Counted from the stretch's first letter, positions 12,701-22,695 are shown. The stretch: DNA of 64,000 nt from Labyrinthula sp. Ha (GCA_015227615.1 JAALGZ010000058.1:102111-166110), one strand, 5' to 3'. Notes: generated by a model not told the origin, from the sequence alone. Program-made: numbers and translations.

Positions 12701-14484
12701 CCCCAGCTGCAATAGGGCAGACTCTAATAGCATGGCACCTACCAAGTCTTACTATTTTTGCTAGGGTTTAACTTGAAGTAAGAAAAATATAAACTCGGAA
12801 TCTCCAACTAGAGTGCAGATTATTTAGTAGGAACAACCCTTTGAAGCTACTCGCATTAATAGAAAAAAAATTGGGAGATCTACATCCTATAATTCCAAGA
12901 GCTGCTTAGTTCTTCTACCTGACGGTACTAAGGTTATGAAGCTGTAGCTGCTGTATATACTTACATATATATTTGTTTTAGAAACAATGGGTTACTGGAA
13001 AGGATTATTTTTGTACTCTATTATATTATACCATTTCTTCATGGGATAAAACGCGTTTTGAAATCCCTTTATTGGAATAACCTTCTCTTTTTCAACTTTC
13101 TCTATTCATATACAAAGAAAAAAAATTCTAAGTATTGCACCCCAAAACTAAAAAAAATATTCCTAATTGTAACTTTTCTAGGTTAGGAAAACCATCCTAA
13201 ATGAAACAATAGGGGTTGGAGTAGTGCATCTAGTATGAACATAGTTTTAGATCACATTTAAGAGTTTCTTTTGAGCAATTATGGACAGAGTATTAGAATA
13301 AATTTTGATTAAATCTGTACAAACAGCTCTTTATCAGAAATCTAATGATTATTTAATTTCTGCATTATACTACATACCAGAAAAAAGAAAACATTCTTTC
13401 GATTTAGGAAGATTGAAGTGTATTTAAAATGCTTCAATAAAATAAAAACAGGGAAGACATAACCTCATTAAAGGTTTCAATAAAGAACATTGCTTAATCA
13501 AAATCATTGAATCCAGAACCCTTCTTCACCTGCTCAAACAGCTTTGCTAATTCAGCGCTAAGAAACTAAGACAGCGAAGTTCTTTCCATATAATCAAAAT
13601 CCTCCGTGTCAAATTTTGAAGGCTGGCTATGTTGAAAGAACTTTAAAGGTATTTATGTTCTGGAAAACTAGAGGGTTTGTGTAACAAGACAAGAATTAAT
13701 TCCATTTAGTCAAACAGAAAATAAATTTGATTTACCTATGGATGCGGCGTGACATGTTCCTCAGATATCAACTCAGTCCCGAGATATTCTCCCGAGGACT
13801 TAGATTGACTGAGAGTATTTTCTGAAGTTTTTTAACATCCCAATGGGAAATGGACCATTAGGCTCACTTCTACATATAATTAGGTATTACGGGTTATTAG
13901 CATACAATTGCCGTAACATTGCCAAACTAGAATTGATTTCGGGATGATCCATTAGTCCTGGAAAGTGATTTGGTTCTTAAAAACCTCGATGCTTAAGTAA
14001 AGTTATTGGATATATATTTGACTACATATTCAGTCTATAAAGAACCCCTTGAGATATTGTCAAAAATTTTCTTTGACTGATTTCTAAGAAGTTTAGAGGA
14101 AATACATAACAAGAGTATAAGAACCCTGTAAGAGCTCTCGAACAACTTTTCACTGAGAGCTTAAGTAACCACAAATGTCCTTGATATTTCTCAATACTTC
14201 CAAAACTTGTTTGGAGTGAAAATGAGAATTCTCAGTTGGTCAACAATGAATTCTCCCAGGCTGAACCACTAGATATGCCATATACTACCAAGAAAATAGT
14301 GCAAGTGATACTGTACTCAAGGCATAATTACAACATACGGTTAAACTTAGGACCTAAGCATCTGATTTTGTAGTATCAAACACTACAGCATGCTATCTTG
14401 ACTTCAAGGCAGTAAAACCCCCATTCCAGTAACGATAATATCACAAAGCAAGCTTTAAGAACCTGATGTATACCAACAATAAAC
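9713..14484. other. gene-free region with possible decayed coding remnants
   Basis: 4.8 kb without an intact gene. Two stretches look faintly like old membrane-protein coding sequence. A frame on the plus strand ends at 11570 (about 67 codons) and contains a hydrophobic segment near its end. A broken frame at 12238-12465 is described separately. No tRNA, snRNA or transposon domain was recognised. The remainder is AT-rich sequence. Confidence 0.4.
12238..12465 (+). pseudogene. possible decayed membrane-protein remnant
   Basis: Reading the plus strand, one frame gives a coding-like stretch with VWWVLVSALPF. After a change of frame near 12290 it continues as FFIIAIIGLSIYKQYYLQ and then KKDYSPIRVIHIV...VAYHVSK before a TAA. 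Together this resembles a transmembrane segment followed by a polar and then a hydrophobic tail. I do not recognise the family. It may be chance, or a terminal exon of a broken gene together with the hydrophobic frame ending at 11570. Confidence 0.2.
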
Positions 14485-15803
14485 TTAGTACAGATACCCC
14501 TGCGTAAACTTGTCATTTGGGGTCAACTTTAGCTTCCTTGCTCTGGTTTCTATGTAGTAGGTGTTAAGGGTATGGGTTATGACTTGCATTTCAATATCGA
14601 AAACCTTGATTTCTCGTTGCAACTGGCCGATACTATCTTTTAGTTCCTTTAAAGGTTTTGTATCACTGACCATGTTGCTTCTTTTGTCCATTTTTTCTTT
14701 CACCTGCTCAAGTTCGTTAGTAAGACAAAGCATTTCTCCATTCAGATCCTCCACCTCGGACGCAATATTGGCCTCTAGTTCCAACATAACTTTTTCGTCT
14801 TTACTTGCAGATTGCCAAGCACTGCATATCTCTTTGTTCGTCATATTCAGGTCGATTTCTTTTTCCTTAACAAATTCAATATCCTGTTCTAGGATTTGTC
14901 CAACACCATTGGTACGTTCTGTCAAGTCCCTTTTCAGTTTTGTGAGGTTTCTTCCACTCTTAGAACTTGAACTCAAATGTAGTGCCCAATTTGATTTCAT
15001 TACTTTCGAATATACCCCTTTTTTCGTAAGTCTCAATAGCACTGCTGAGTTTTTTGCAACTTCTTTCTTCCATTTATTGTCCAGTACGAGTGCTTTCTTG
15101 TAATTCTGCAAAGCATCGTTCTTAAGCAAAATTTTCTTGTTTGGGATGGAACACTTGCTTCTACCACTGTTTCCTTGCTCACTCTGAGCCTCTAAGTGTT
15201 CTGATATTTCAGAAGAACTATCTAAGTCTTCAGTTTTCTCTTCCAGCAATTCGAGATCTGCCTCAATGTCTATTTTTATATCTTCAAACTGTAAAGTTTG
15301 CGCAACCTGTGGTTCGCCAAACACGTAATTCTCGGTTTCAAGTGCTTTTTCTTTAAGGAATAGCAGAACTTCAATCACTTCTTTTCCAAACCCTGTTCTT
15401 AATGCTGAAGCTGGAAAGTCTGAGTCAAATCCTAATTCTTTTAGAATTAAGAAAATCGTGTTGCACAGAGACGAAGGGTCATCCAGATCAGAAACAAGGA
15501 AAGGCTCTGAGCGCAGGTCATTAACCATAAAAGCAAAAACAGTTAGGAAATTCTTCCATTGAGCTCTATGATTGAGTTTTTTTAAGCATGTACCCCGGAT
15601 TGCAAGACACATGAGCAAGTGTTTCTGCAGACAAAGTAACTCCTGATTTGTCTTGATCCTCCACATCTTCAAAATTCAATACTCTTAAGCTCTCATATAT
15701 TTCTGTTGCTTTGGTTTCAAGATCAGGTAAATACTAAGCTTGGTATGTAATACTGAAATACCTGACGTTTTGAATTACTCTTTTTCTTCCTTTCTGGTTC
15801 CAT
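14485..15803 (-). CDS. IFT57: intraflagellar transport protein 57 (3 exons)
   Basis: Exons are 15803-15762, 15733-15594 and 15565-14485. Removing two 28-nt introns gives 420 residues, close to the 429 of human IFT57. Across intron 2 the joined sequence reads NPG|AQWKNF, the equivalent of the NPGEQF block of IFT57. It continues with DDPSSLCNTIFLILKELGF and then DFPASALRTGFGKEVIEVLL, which matches the family pattern DFPxSxLKSGYGExVCYVL. Residues 1 to about 130 are thus the N-terminal CH-like domain. The rest is mainly coiled coil, with many E/K/L heptads. IFT57 is part of the IFT-B complex that carries cargo along the ciliary axoneme. The start codon lies 11 bp downstream of the stop of the preceding gene on the same strand. 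Without the introns the first 60 residues would be missed or misread. Confidence 0.82.
15566..15593 (-). other. 28-nt intron 2 of IFT57
   Basis: The donor GTACATGC and acceptor AATCATAG are 28 nt apart. Removal is in phase 2 and restores the conserved NPGAQW junction of the family, which is strong support that it is spliced. Confidence 0.85.
15734..15761 (-). other. 28-nt intron 1 of IFT57
   Basis: The donor GTATTTCAG and acceptor AAGCTTAG flank a 28-nt AT-rich insert after codon 14 (CAG). Removal in phase 0 joins the short basic N-terminus to YLPDLETKATEIYE. Confidence 0.75.
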
Positions 15804-15814
15804 TTGTTAAACCG

Positions 15815-16699
15815 CTATAATTTCTGGGATAAGAAAAATACAAATTCAGGATAAATTCTCTCTGGCTTGTGAAGAGTGTATAATTGAGAAGTCGGATCAA
15901 AGAGATCTTCCAGTTTATCTTTTTCAGATCTAGTTGCCAATGTAGCAACTTTTCCGAGTTTTACCCTGCATAAAATGAACGCCTTGCTTGAGGTAAATTT
16001 CGGGGAGAGTCTTGATGGAAAACGAGAAAATTGTCGAGGAAGGTGAAGTGAAGGTCCATCAGTAACATATTTTGAAACTTGATCAAGCTCTAGTTCACAA
16101 AATAATCCCCTTATAAGAAGGTTTTCCAAAACTCTTCCCTGGAGTTTTTCAAACGAATCTAACATCTGCTTATTTTCCAGTTTCAGTATAGTGTATACGT
16201 ACCGAGTATTCAGCTCTGAGTTTGTACCTTCCCCATTTAAGAAAGCTTCCAAACACTTGAGAAACTGCTTACTTCCAGGTTGTAATATCTTATAGTTTAT
16301 AGGGTGCTTGTGCCGAAATATGGAAAGAATTAGATCTTTTAAAAAAGCATATCGACACTTCTCCCTTGATATATTGATCTTGTATGCTTCCTTCAATATT
16401 TTCTTTTCTTCGTGTAAACCACTTAAGTTTGAGCAAATCTGATCTTTCAGTCTCTTAATCTTTTCACCTACTTCGTTCTTCACCAAACACTCTTCAAAAC
16501 TGATTATATTTTTCCTTTGTAAGAATGATGCTTCAGCTTTTTTCTCCACCAGAGCAAACTCTCTAATTATCTCATCACAGTCCTTTATTAAACATAACCT
16601 CCTTCCTTCCAATATTTTCTTGAGCAAAACGTGCATTTGTTCGTTATGCTGTTTCTTTCTTTCTTCTATCTTGTCATCATCAAACACTATCCATTTCAT
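15815..16699 (-). CDS. small protein with divergent PARP-like C-terminus
   Basis: 294 residues, single exon. The first 130 residues are charged and helical (probable coiled coil). The C-terminal half contains ILCRVKLGKV followed about 30 residues later by a YPEF block. These resemble the last strands of PARP/ADP-ribosyltransferase catalytic domains (LLCRVLLGK ... YPEYLI), and an upstream IRGLFC segment resembles the conserved IL-x-x-GL turn. The hallmark LxHG motif and the glycine-rich GIYF strand are not visible, so catalytic activity is doubtful. It could be a pseudo-enzyme, or the similarity could be by chance. The gene is packed between two minus-strand neighbours (28 bp after the stop of the ABC-GNAT gene, 11 bp before IFT57). 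The name is tentative; a function cannot be assigned. Confidence 0.42.
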   Translation of the reverse strand: MKWIVFDDDKIEERKKQHNEQMHVLLKKILEGRRLCLIKDCDEIIREFALVEKKAEASFLQRKNIISFEECLVKNEVGEKIKRLKDQICSNLSGLHEEKKILKEAYKINISREKCRYAFLKDLILSIFRHKHPINYKILQPGSKQFLKCLEAFLNGEGTNSELNTRYVYTILKLENKQMLDSFEKLQGRVLENLLIRGLFCELELDQVSKYVTDGPSLHLPRQFSRFPSRLSPKFTSSKAFILCRVKLGKVATLATRSEKDKLEDLFDPTSQLYTLHKPERIYPEFVFFLSQKL

Positions 16700-16727
16700 T
16701 ATCTACACTATTTAACTGTAACAAACT

Positions 16728-18990
16728 TTAAGCCATACTAAATGGAGTCTTTCCTATGTAAATATGGGAATATATAAATTTTGGTGTATTCAGTTTAACT
16801 CTAATCCCTTTCTTCCTTTGTTTCCATGTTTCTATTTTATACTCTTGAACAGTATTATTATGTTTTGCCGGTTTCCACCGTGAACTTCTTTCTCTATAAC
16901 CTCCAAACAATGGATGCACTGTTTGACCAAAATATACCCCAGGAATATTATGTTCATCAAATACATTTTCATATGAAGTAGCAACATTTACAAAAATATC
17001 CCTTTCTGTCAAAGAACTTTGTGTAAATATTTCCCCGGAAAGATCGGATAGCAAACTTCCTAAACCAATTCCTTGCCAGTTTGGTAAAATTACTGTCCGA
17101 TGAGCTCTGAAGGCTAAACTAAGTAATATCATAAGAAAATACCTTTGAAACCAGAAAATTTTCCAATTTGAGAAATGGCAGCAACAAAACCTACTAGTTG
17201 AAACACCTGTTTCTCTTCTTTAACTAGAACAAATGGGTAACATTTTTTTGAAAGTTTTTCAGTTTTGTAGTGATATTCTTTAAAATAATCCCTACAAAAT
17301 AAAAATAATGTTTACAGTACCAAAACTTTGAAGAACAAGCAAGAAGCTTCAGATGTAAGATAGGTTTACCGGGATAAGCGGATTCGCTGGATGTGAAATG
17401 AGAGCTACATGAAGCACCTCTTGTTGTTCTAGTGTTCAAAATTCTTAAGTGTGCATCTGTTTGAAAAACCCAGTCAGCTAGACTCCTAAGAATAAATTCT
17501 TTACACATTACAAATATCCACTTATGTGCAGTGTTTTCTCTAATATATTCAAAAATAGATTTCTGTAACTCAATGCATGTAGCCATATCAAAGCAGCTCA
17601 AGAACTCGTCCACACATATAACCCTTTCTTTTAACTCGTTGTTAGAACAGAGTAAATACGAGAGTTTTGTCACTTCTTTCAAACAAGGAGATAAGTCATT
17701 AAAGCTGGTTTCTGAAAGAATTGTAATCAGTTCCAAGACTGCGATGCACGACGAAAAAATGTTAAAAACTTCAACTGTCTTTTTTGACTTTGAGAAACAA
17801 GAGAGAACAGGTTCTTCTTTTGGAAAGTAAACTTTAGTATCTTCAGAAAAATAATGTTTTGCTAGTGCCGATTTAAGAGAGCCAGATTTTCCTGTAATTA
17901 TACCTATTCGAAAATGCTGGTTCTTGTTAAGAAGGGTCTCAAAATTAGAGTTATTTAGTTGAAGAAGATTCTCACCAGTAAACTCATGGTCAAACAAGGT
18001 TTCGCATCTCTTTGTATGTTTATCATGTTGCACAAAAGTACAACATATTGCCTTTGCTTGCCTTAAATTTTGAGGTGAACTTTCAGCACTTATTCTTGGA
18101 GATATTTCCCCGCTTCCTTCAAGGGGTAACTTTGAGTAGCTTAGAGGAACCGAATATTTGATATCGTAACCAGGTTTCTTTAAATTACTCTGCTGAACGA
18201 TCTTTAGTTCTCTGTTGACAATTTTAAATATGAGTTTAGGCTGAATAGCGGCAACTAGTTCGAAATCGTTAACAACTAGTATAGCAGGGATATTCTCTTT
18301 ACGCAAGAACTTTGAAAGAGATATTGCACAAGACATGGAAGTTTGTCTGTCTAGGTAGGTGCAAAAATTATCAATTACAAAATAATGTTCCAACTTATCT
18401 TCTTGATGTAGTAGGAGTAACCTTGCCAAGTATGCTCTGTATTTTTCTCCAGTCGATAAGATTCTATAACATTTACACCAACTCTTAACGGAGTTCAAAC
18501 CAGTGGAAATAAGCCATTTATATCCATCAGATCCAAAATGAGATAGTATAGACTTATTATTATCCCATAATATCTCCCTGTTTTGTTGTTTTTCGTTCAA
18601 GTACAACTGTAGATCGTGAAGAACCGTTGACTTACCTGACACCGATGTTCCATACACAACAGTTGTTCCAGAGAAATCAAGATTTTTCAAAGTAATATTC
18701 ATGAAATCAATAGTGACCTTATTTATTTCTTGCTTAATATTTTTCTGCGTTGTTTCCAAGGTAGCCGATGTCAAAGATGGATAATCCAAAGATATGAAAT
18801 CCGTTAGTTTCGTTCCTTTAGACTTAACCCAAAATTCAAGCTTCTTATATTTGGATGGAAAATCCATTTCATAAATATCACAATTCAGGAATCGCTGCGC
18901 AATAGGTTGTGGAGTACCTTTAACTTCTTCTATGACTTTCAAGCCTTTCTCTAATTTTCTGGTTAACATTCTTACATATTGCCACGTCAT
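16728..18990 (-). CDS. tandem ATPase + GNAT acetyltransferase, COG2401-like (3 exons)
   Basis: Exons are 18990-17321, 17291-17143 and 17113-16728. Removing two 29-nt introns gives 734 residues. Domain 1 (about 85-265) is ABC-type: Walker A GTSVSGKS at 114-121, a signature-like LSTGE at 178-182, and a Walker B variant VIDNF at 205-209. Domain 2 (about 335-520) has a modified P-loop GKSGSLKS at 367-374 and Walker B CVDEF near 459-463. The C-terminus (about 540-734) is a GNAT fold: FWDYFKEYHY, then RAHRTVILPNWQGIGLG, which carries the acetyl-CoA-binding QxxGxG at about 620-625. This ATPase-ATPase-GNAT order is that of COG2401, known mainly from archaea, bacteria and phages; the substrate is unknown. 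Both exon junctions fall inside GNAT and restore its motifs. There are no membrane segments, so this is not a transporter. Confidence 0.75.
17114..17142 (-). other. 29-nt intron 2 of the ABC-GNAT gene
   Basis: The donor GTATTTTC and acceptor AGTTTAG are 29 nt apart. Removal joins GFKA to FRAHRTVILP and restores the GNAT acetyl-CoA-binding region in frame. The total coding length becomes a multiple of three (2205 nt). Confidence 0.82.
17292..17320 (-). other. 29-nt intron 1 of the ABC-GNAT gene
   Basis: The donor GTACTGTAAAC and acceptor TTTTGTAG define a 29-nt insert. Splicing joins TTTTG to GGATTAT, producing the FWDYF junction that fits the GNAT part. Unspliced, the frame runs into an out-of-family tail and stops. 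An alternative 24-nt version starting at the inner GT keeps the wrong frame. Confidence 0.82.
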
Positions 18991-20954
18991 TAAGACAAGT
19001 TATTCTATGATGGATTAGCTATGGTAATGTCATAACAGAGATTGGAAAATAAATGCTTAAGGGAATAAAATTAGGAAAATCACGTCACAGTCAATATGTA
19101 TGTCATTGTTCCAGGAGCATGGAATATATGAGTGCTGTAGTTTCGTAAGTAAATTGGGAAAATACCAGGCTTCATTGAGTTCTTCTGAAGAGAATCATAA
19201 GTGTAGAGTTTTTTGTTTAATTAGATCATCAAGAAAGCTCGTGTACAAGGACAACTAAGGGTAGTGAATGAATCCTCATTGAGGACTCATTCAGGCTATT
19301 GAGGAAAATTTTCGACACCTGAATGGATTTGAGTGAGTCTTGATACCACTTTGACTGAGGAATGAGGACCTCATTAATGATTTCTGAGTGAGAAATTGTA
19401 TGATTCTTGACTGAGTGAGGAATGAGTTCCTTATTGAGGAATTGACTAAGAGGATTTGTTAACTACATCAGTTGTATTTAAAATTATCAATGATGTTTGT
19501 AAAATGTGTTGGAAGGTTTTGAGAAAATTCGTTTTTTGGTTATTTTCTCTTTGATTCGGCGTTGCTGGCTGGAAGCTGCTTCTTCTAGTTGAGAGTATGG
19601 TGACATGCACTATTGAGGTTCTTGTATCAGTCGTTGTTATTGGTTGCGTATCATCTGTGTTGGTGATGAGGACTAGGCTACTATTTTTACTAAAATTCTA
19701 TGATAGCACAATTAGACAATAATCCCGGTGTTTGTTTGTAATAGGTTTACCTTGATTTTGAACTCTGTAAGGTTCAAATTTGTGTTGATCTGTCCCTTCT
19801 AGTCGGCTCTAGTTAACTACCTTAATTCATTAGCTTTAGGTGGATAATTTTTCTTTTTCTCTTTTTAGCTTTAATAAGAATTATTTCCCGTAGGAATACT
19901 CTTAAAAGCACTTTGTGCCCCCTTGAATCAGATATTAAGCGGTATTGATATTTTACCTAGATGATACTCTGGTTGCTAAGTTTAATTCTGAAAGTGTTAG
20001 TGCTGAATAACCTATTTTTACTATATTTCATGGACCACAATAATGGTGGACATTAAAACTATCTGAATAAGTATACCTACTGTAACTATTAATCATCAAA
20101 GACTAGTAGGATGCTCGAGTTGCGTTTCATGCATTTGTAATAGGAAAGGTAGTTAATTCATTTATTGGTAGTTCATCGGTGATCTTTAGATATTGTAACT
20201 AAGCAGATGATGAAAGCATCATTGCTGGCTGAGTTGGAGAAGTTGTTTCGCTCATCCATGTCTTCAAAGAAGCGTCTCTCTCTCTGCAGTGAGTTGTGTT
20301 AGAGACGTCTCACTTTAGTTGAAAACTTAGTGTATACAGATCAGTTGTAACTTGCAGGGGTGTCTTTGGTCATTATTTTGTGCCTAAGAAAAGGATAAAT
20401 ATGTATACGTTTTCCGCAATAATTTATCTTTTCCCTCTAGTGTAGAATAAGTAAGTGGTGTTTACCAGCTTGTGTTGTATAGACTTTCTTGGTCTCTACT
20501 TCCAGCTTCTAGAAGTGCTACTAAGTTTTCGTGAGAATTAATGGCATGGTGCCTAACCATTTTAAGTCCGTTGCTTTGATGGCCTTTAACATTCACTGTT
20601 ACTATTTTCGATGAACAGGAATCTTGCGTCTCGATGATTGGGAGGTGCTGATAGGGGCTCTGATATGTCAGTTGTTACAAACATTTCTTTGTTCCCAAGT
20701 TTTCCGTCTCCAAAAAAAATACTTAAGGTGAATTCGTAGAAATGAAGGGAGAAGAAAACTTTGTAACATATGTATAGTCTATAAAATCATCATAACTACA
20801 TCATGAGTTTAATTAACACAACTTTGTCTTCTTATTTTGGATTATGATGCAAGAAGATTTGTGCCACGTCATCAGTTTAAGTACAGAATTCGAAACAAAC
20901 TGAAACAGGAAAATCTTGGTGAATCAGCACGTAATAGAAGTCTAACCTGAATAA
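18991..20954. other. gene-free region with one dispersed repeat
   Basis: 2 kb without recognisable coding sequence. A TGAGGAATGAG-rich repeat lies at about 19255-19470 (listed separately). The right part must hold the promoter of the gene starting at 20955. Nothing else was seen. Confidence 0.5.
19255..19470. repeat. dispersed repeat, copy B (TGAGGAATGAG-rich)
   Basis: This contains several GAGGAATGAG / TCATTGAGG motifs in a short span and the core TGAGTGAGTCTTGATACCAC followed by TTTGACTGAGGAATGAG. That core is the reverse complement of the core at about 6035-6080. Each copy is itself built of short, imperfect, partly palindromic repeats. No coding capacity and no clear terminal inverted repeats were seen. 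Confidence 0.55.
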
Positions 20955-21521
20955 ATGGAGAACCCCGAACACGAGGAAAGAGAAGTTACAACCCCTATTA
21001 CCTATGAAAATATATTTGAGGAAATAGGACATCTTGAGTATAGAATAAGAAAACTTTTCAACAAAGAGTTTCACACTGCAGCCCCTGAAAATGAAACTGA
21101 AGTAGAGCAGGATCTAAAAAGTACCGAAAAAGAGCTTGAGAAGGTAGAAACTTTGTCAGCAGATGAAGTTACTAAACTTAAAAGTGACTTGAATAAAGCC
21201 TACACTTTATTCTATGCCTTTCAATTCTTACAATCAAAACAACCTGAAGAAGGGTTGGAAGAAAAAGTATTGTTTCGAGGGGAAAGTGCAGGATGGAGCA
21301 AGTTAAAAGATGAAACCTGGAGACCTCAGTTTATAGCTAAAGTTGGAAAATGTGACCTTTTAACAGCTGTAAAGCTTTCAGCTAAATATGAAGATTTAAG
21401 AATAGCAATAAGTGAATCAAAGAAAGGGATCAAGTTTGGTGATACTCCCAGTTTTGGTGGTGCACCACCAAATGCACAAGCTATTGCAACACTAAGAAGA
21501 GTTGCTAAAAGTAAGCATTAG
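20955..21521 (+). CDS. C1D/Rrp47-like nuclear exosome cofactor (tentative)
   Basis: 188 residues in one exon. The N-terminal half is acidic and helical. Residues about 70-97 (KLKSDLNKAYTLFYAFQFLQSKQP) resemble the Sas10/Utp3/C1D helix, where an (A/S)YxLNxLFW-like block is followed by QGxxPxxH. The C-terminus is basic and ends in RRVAKSKH, as in C1D and Rrp47 proteins that bind structured RNA. C1D/Rrp47 partners the nuclear exosome nuclease Rrp6. The central part with WSKLKDETWRPQF is not something I recognise, so the family call is weak and other small helical nuclear proteins are possible. The gene is convergent with the transporter gene, with 27 bp between stops. Confidence 0.4.
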   Translation: MENPEHEEREVTTPITYENIFEEIGHLEYRIRKLFNKEFHTAAPENETEVEQDLKSTEKELEKVETLSADEVTKLKSDLNKAYTLFYAFQFLQSKQPEEGLEEKVLFRGESAGWSKLKDETWRPQFIAKVGKCDLLTAVKLSAKYEDLRIAISESKKGIKFGDTPSFGGAPPNAQAIATLRRVAKSKH

Positions 21522-21548
21522 ATATTTAAGTTGATAAGATAGTAGGGT

Positions 21549-22586
21549 TTATCTTGTAGTTTCTTTTGCATAAGAGTATAACAAAACACCAACAATAGCA
21601 AGAGTTATTCCAAGAGCGTTTATTTGGTTTATATAGTTTCCAAAATACCAAACAGAGAATATGATAGTAACAACTCTTCTAAAGGCATTTGCAACTGCAT
21701 GACTGACTAGAGATACTTTGGATAGAACGTAGAAAGACATCTGATTGTATAGAAAGTATGCAACTCCATTTGTTATAATAAGTCTTACCTAAAGAATAAA
21801 AACAATAAAAAAAGATACGTCATCAGGATTTATATCAACGATATCTTCACTTACGGAAAGTTCATTAAACCCAGTTAGAATAGACAAAACTTCTTTTAGC
21901 ATCATAACAAATAAGAGAGATACTAAACCTATTTTAGAAACAAGGTAAAATAGTTGAAATGCGTTGTATTCAAAGTGTGTTTTATCTGGATAAACCAAAT
22001 TCATATTTTTTTGATGAGCTTTTACTTGTTTCGTTATAAGGGAACGAAGAGAGAAACTCATATTCGATATCATAACACAAAGGAGCGCGATTAGAGAGAA
22101 AGAACTGTCACCTGCAGAAGATAAAGCTCCACCAACAGCAATTGGAATCATAGAAAATATTATCAGATTATTTATTTTTGCTTCTGAGAGATAAAACTTA
22201 GCGAGAAAAACTGAAATCAAAGGTTCAGTTGATCTAAGGGTTTCTGCCAAAGAGACATTTACCAGAAGATATCCACTGTTTACGAACAAGAAACCAAGAG
22301 TGTAAACAAATGAGAGTTTCAATAGAAGTTTATTCAGCTTCTTATTCTGTGGCTGAGCTGGTATTTCTCCTTTAACTTGTAGGAAAACACCAAGGAAGAG
22401 GAAAGCAGTGAGGAATTGTGTAGTTGTCAGAAATAGCGGCATCGGAAAACCATTTAAGAAGCTACGACTAGTTGTGTTTGCCACAGCAGAGGCAGTGTAC
22501 CTATAAGATAATGAGATATAAGTTAACTACCAGACTAAAACAGCTGAAGCAATGCCAACTAACTCCCCAAGGACGCATTTATTCAT
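21549..22586 (-). CDS. TPT/nucleotide-sugar transporter family carrier (3 exons)
   Basis: Exons are 22586-22531, 22500-21819 and 21788-21549. Removing two 30-nt introns gives 325 residues. It is a drug/metabolite-transporter-superfamily protein with about ten hydrophobic helices. The first starts within exon 1 (LGELVGIASAVLVWYTASAV), TM3-4 contain SLAETLRSTEPLISVFL, and the last helices contain SHAVANAFRRVVTIIFSVWY and GITLAIVGVLLYSYAK. The KR/RR-VVTI block and preceding SHAV are typical of triose-phosphate/phosphate translocators and their Golgi-located relatives. The N-terminus is too short for a plastid transit peptide, so an endomembrane nucleotide-sugar or related antiporter is as likely as a plastid carrier. 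The substrate cannot be told from sequence. It is divergent from Brr2 (109 bp) and convergent with the C1D-like gene. Confidence 0.78.
21789..21818 (-). other. 30-nt intron 2 of the TPT-family gene
   Basis: The donor GTATCTTT and acceptor ATTCTTTAG are 30 nt apart and T-rich. Phase 0 removal joins PDD to VRLIITNGVAYFLYNQ, restoring the expected transmembrane segment. Exons 1 plus 2 then total 738 nt, a multiple of three. Confidence 0.82.
22501..22530 (-). other. 30-nt intron 1 of the TPT-family gene
   Basis: The donor GTAGTTAAC and acceptor TCTTATAG are 30 nt apart. Removal joins GTC TG to G TAC (VWYT) and extends the first transmembrane helix back to an ATG at 22586. Confidence 0.78.
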
Positions 22587-22695
22587 CTTTCTTGTATCTT
22601 TTTTCTAATTTGGGATGTTTAATAATAATTGAAAAAATATGGTAGGTACAAATTCATATTTATTAATTAGCACAAACTTAAAAAGTTGATAAACA
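22587..22695. promoter_or_regulatory. 109-bp divergent promoter region TPT/Brr2
   Basis: The start codons of the transporter gene (minus) and Brr2 (plus) are separated by only 109 bp of AT-rich DNA, so both promoters are compressed here. No specific element was identified. Inferred from arrangement. Confidence 0.5.

Noticed and set aside
14561-15356. Plus-strand frames opposite IFT57
   Set aside because: Antisense shadows of coiled-coil coding sequence, rich in Ser/Phe/Leu as expected from reverse-complemented Glu/Lys codons.
17292-17315. A 24-nt intron starting at the inner GTAAAC of the ABC-GNAT gene
   Set aside because: It is a multiple of three and leaves the wrong frame, which soon stops. 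The 29-nt intron from the outer GTAC restores the GNAT motifs.
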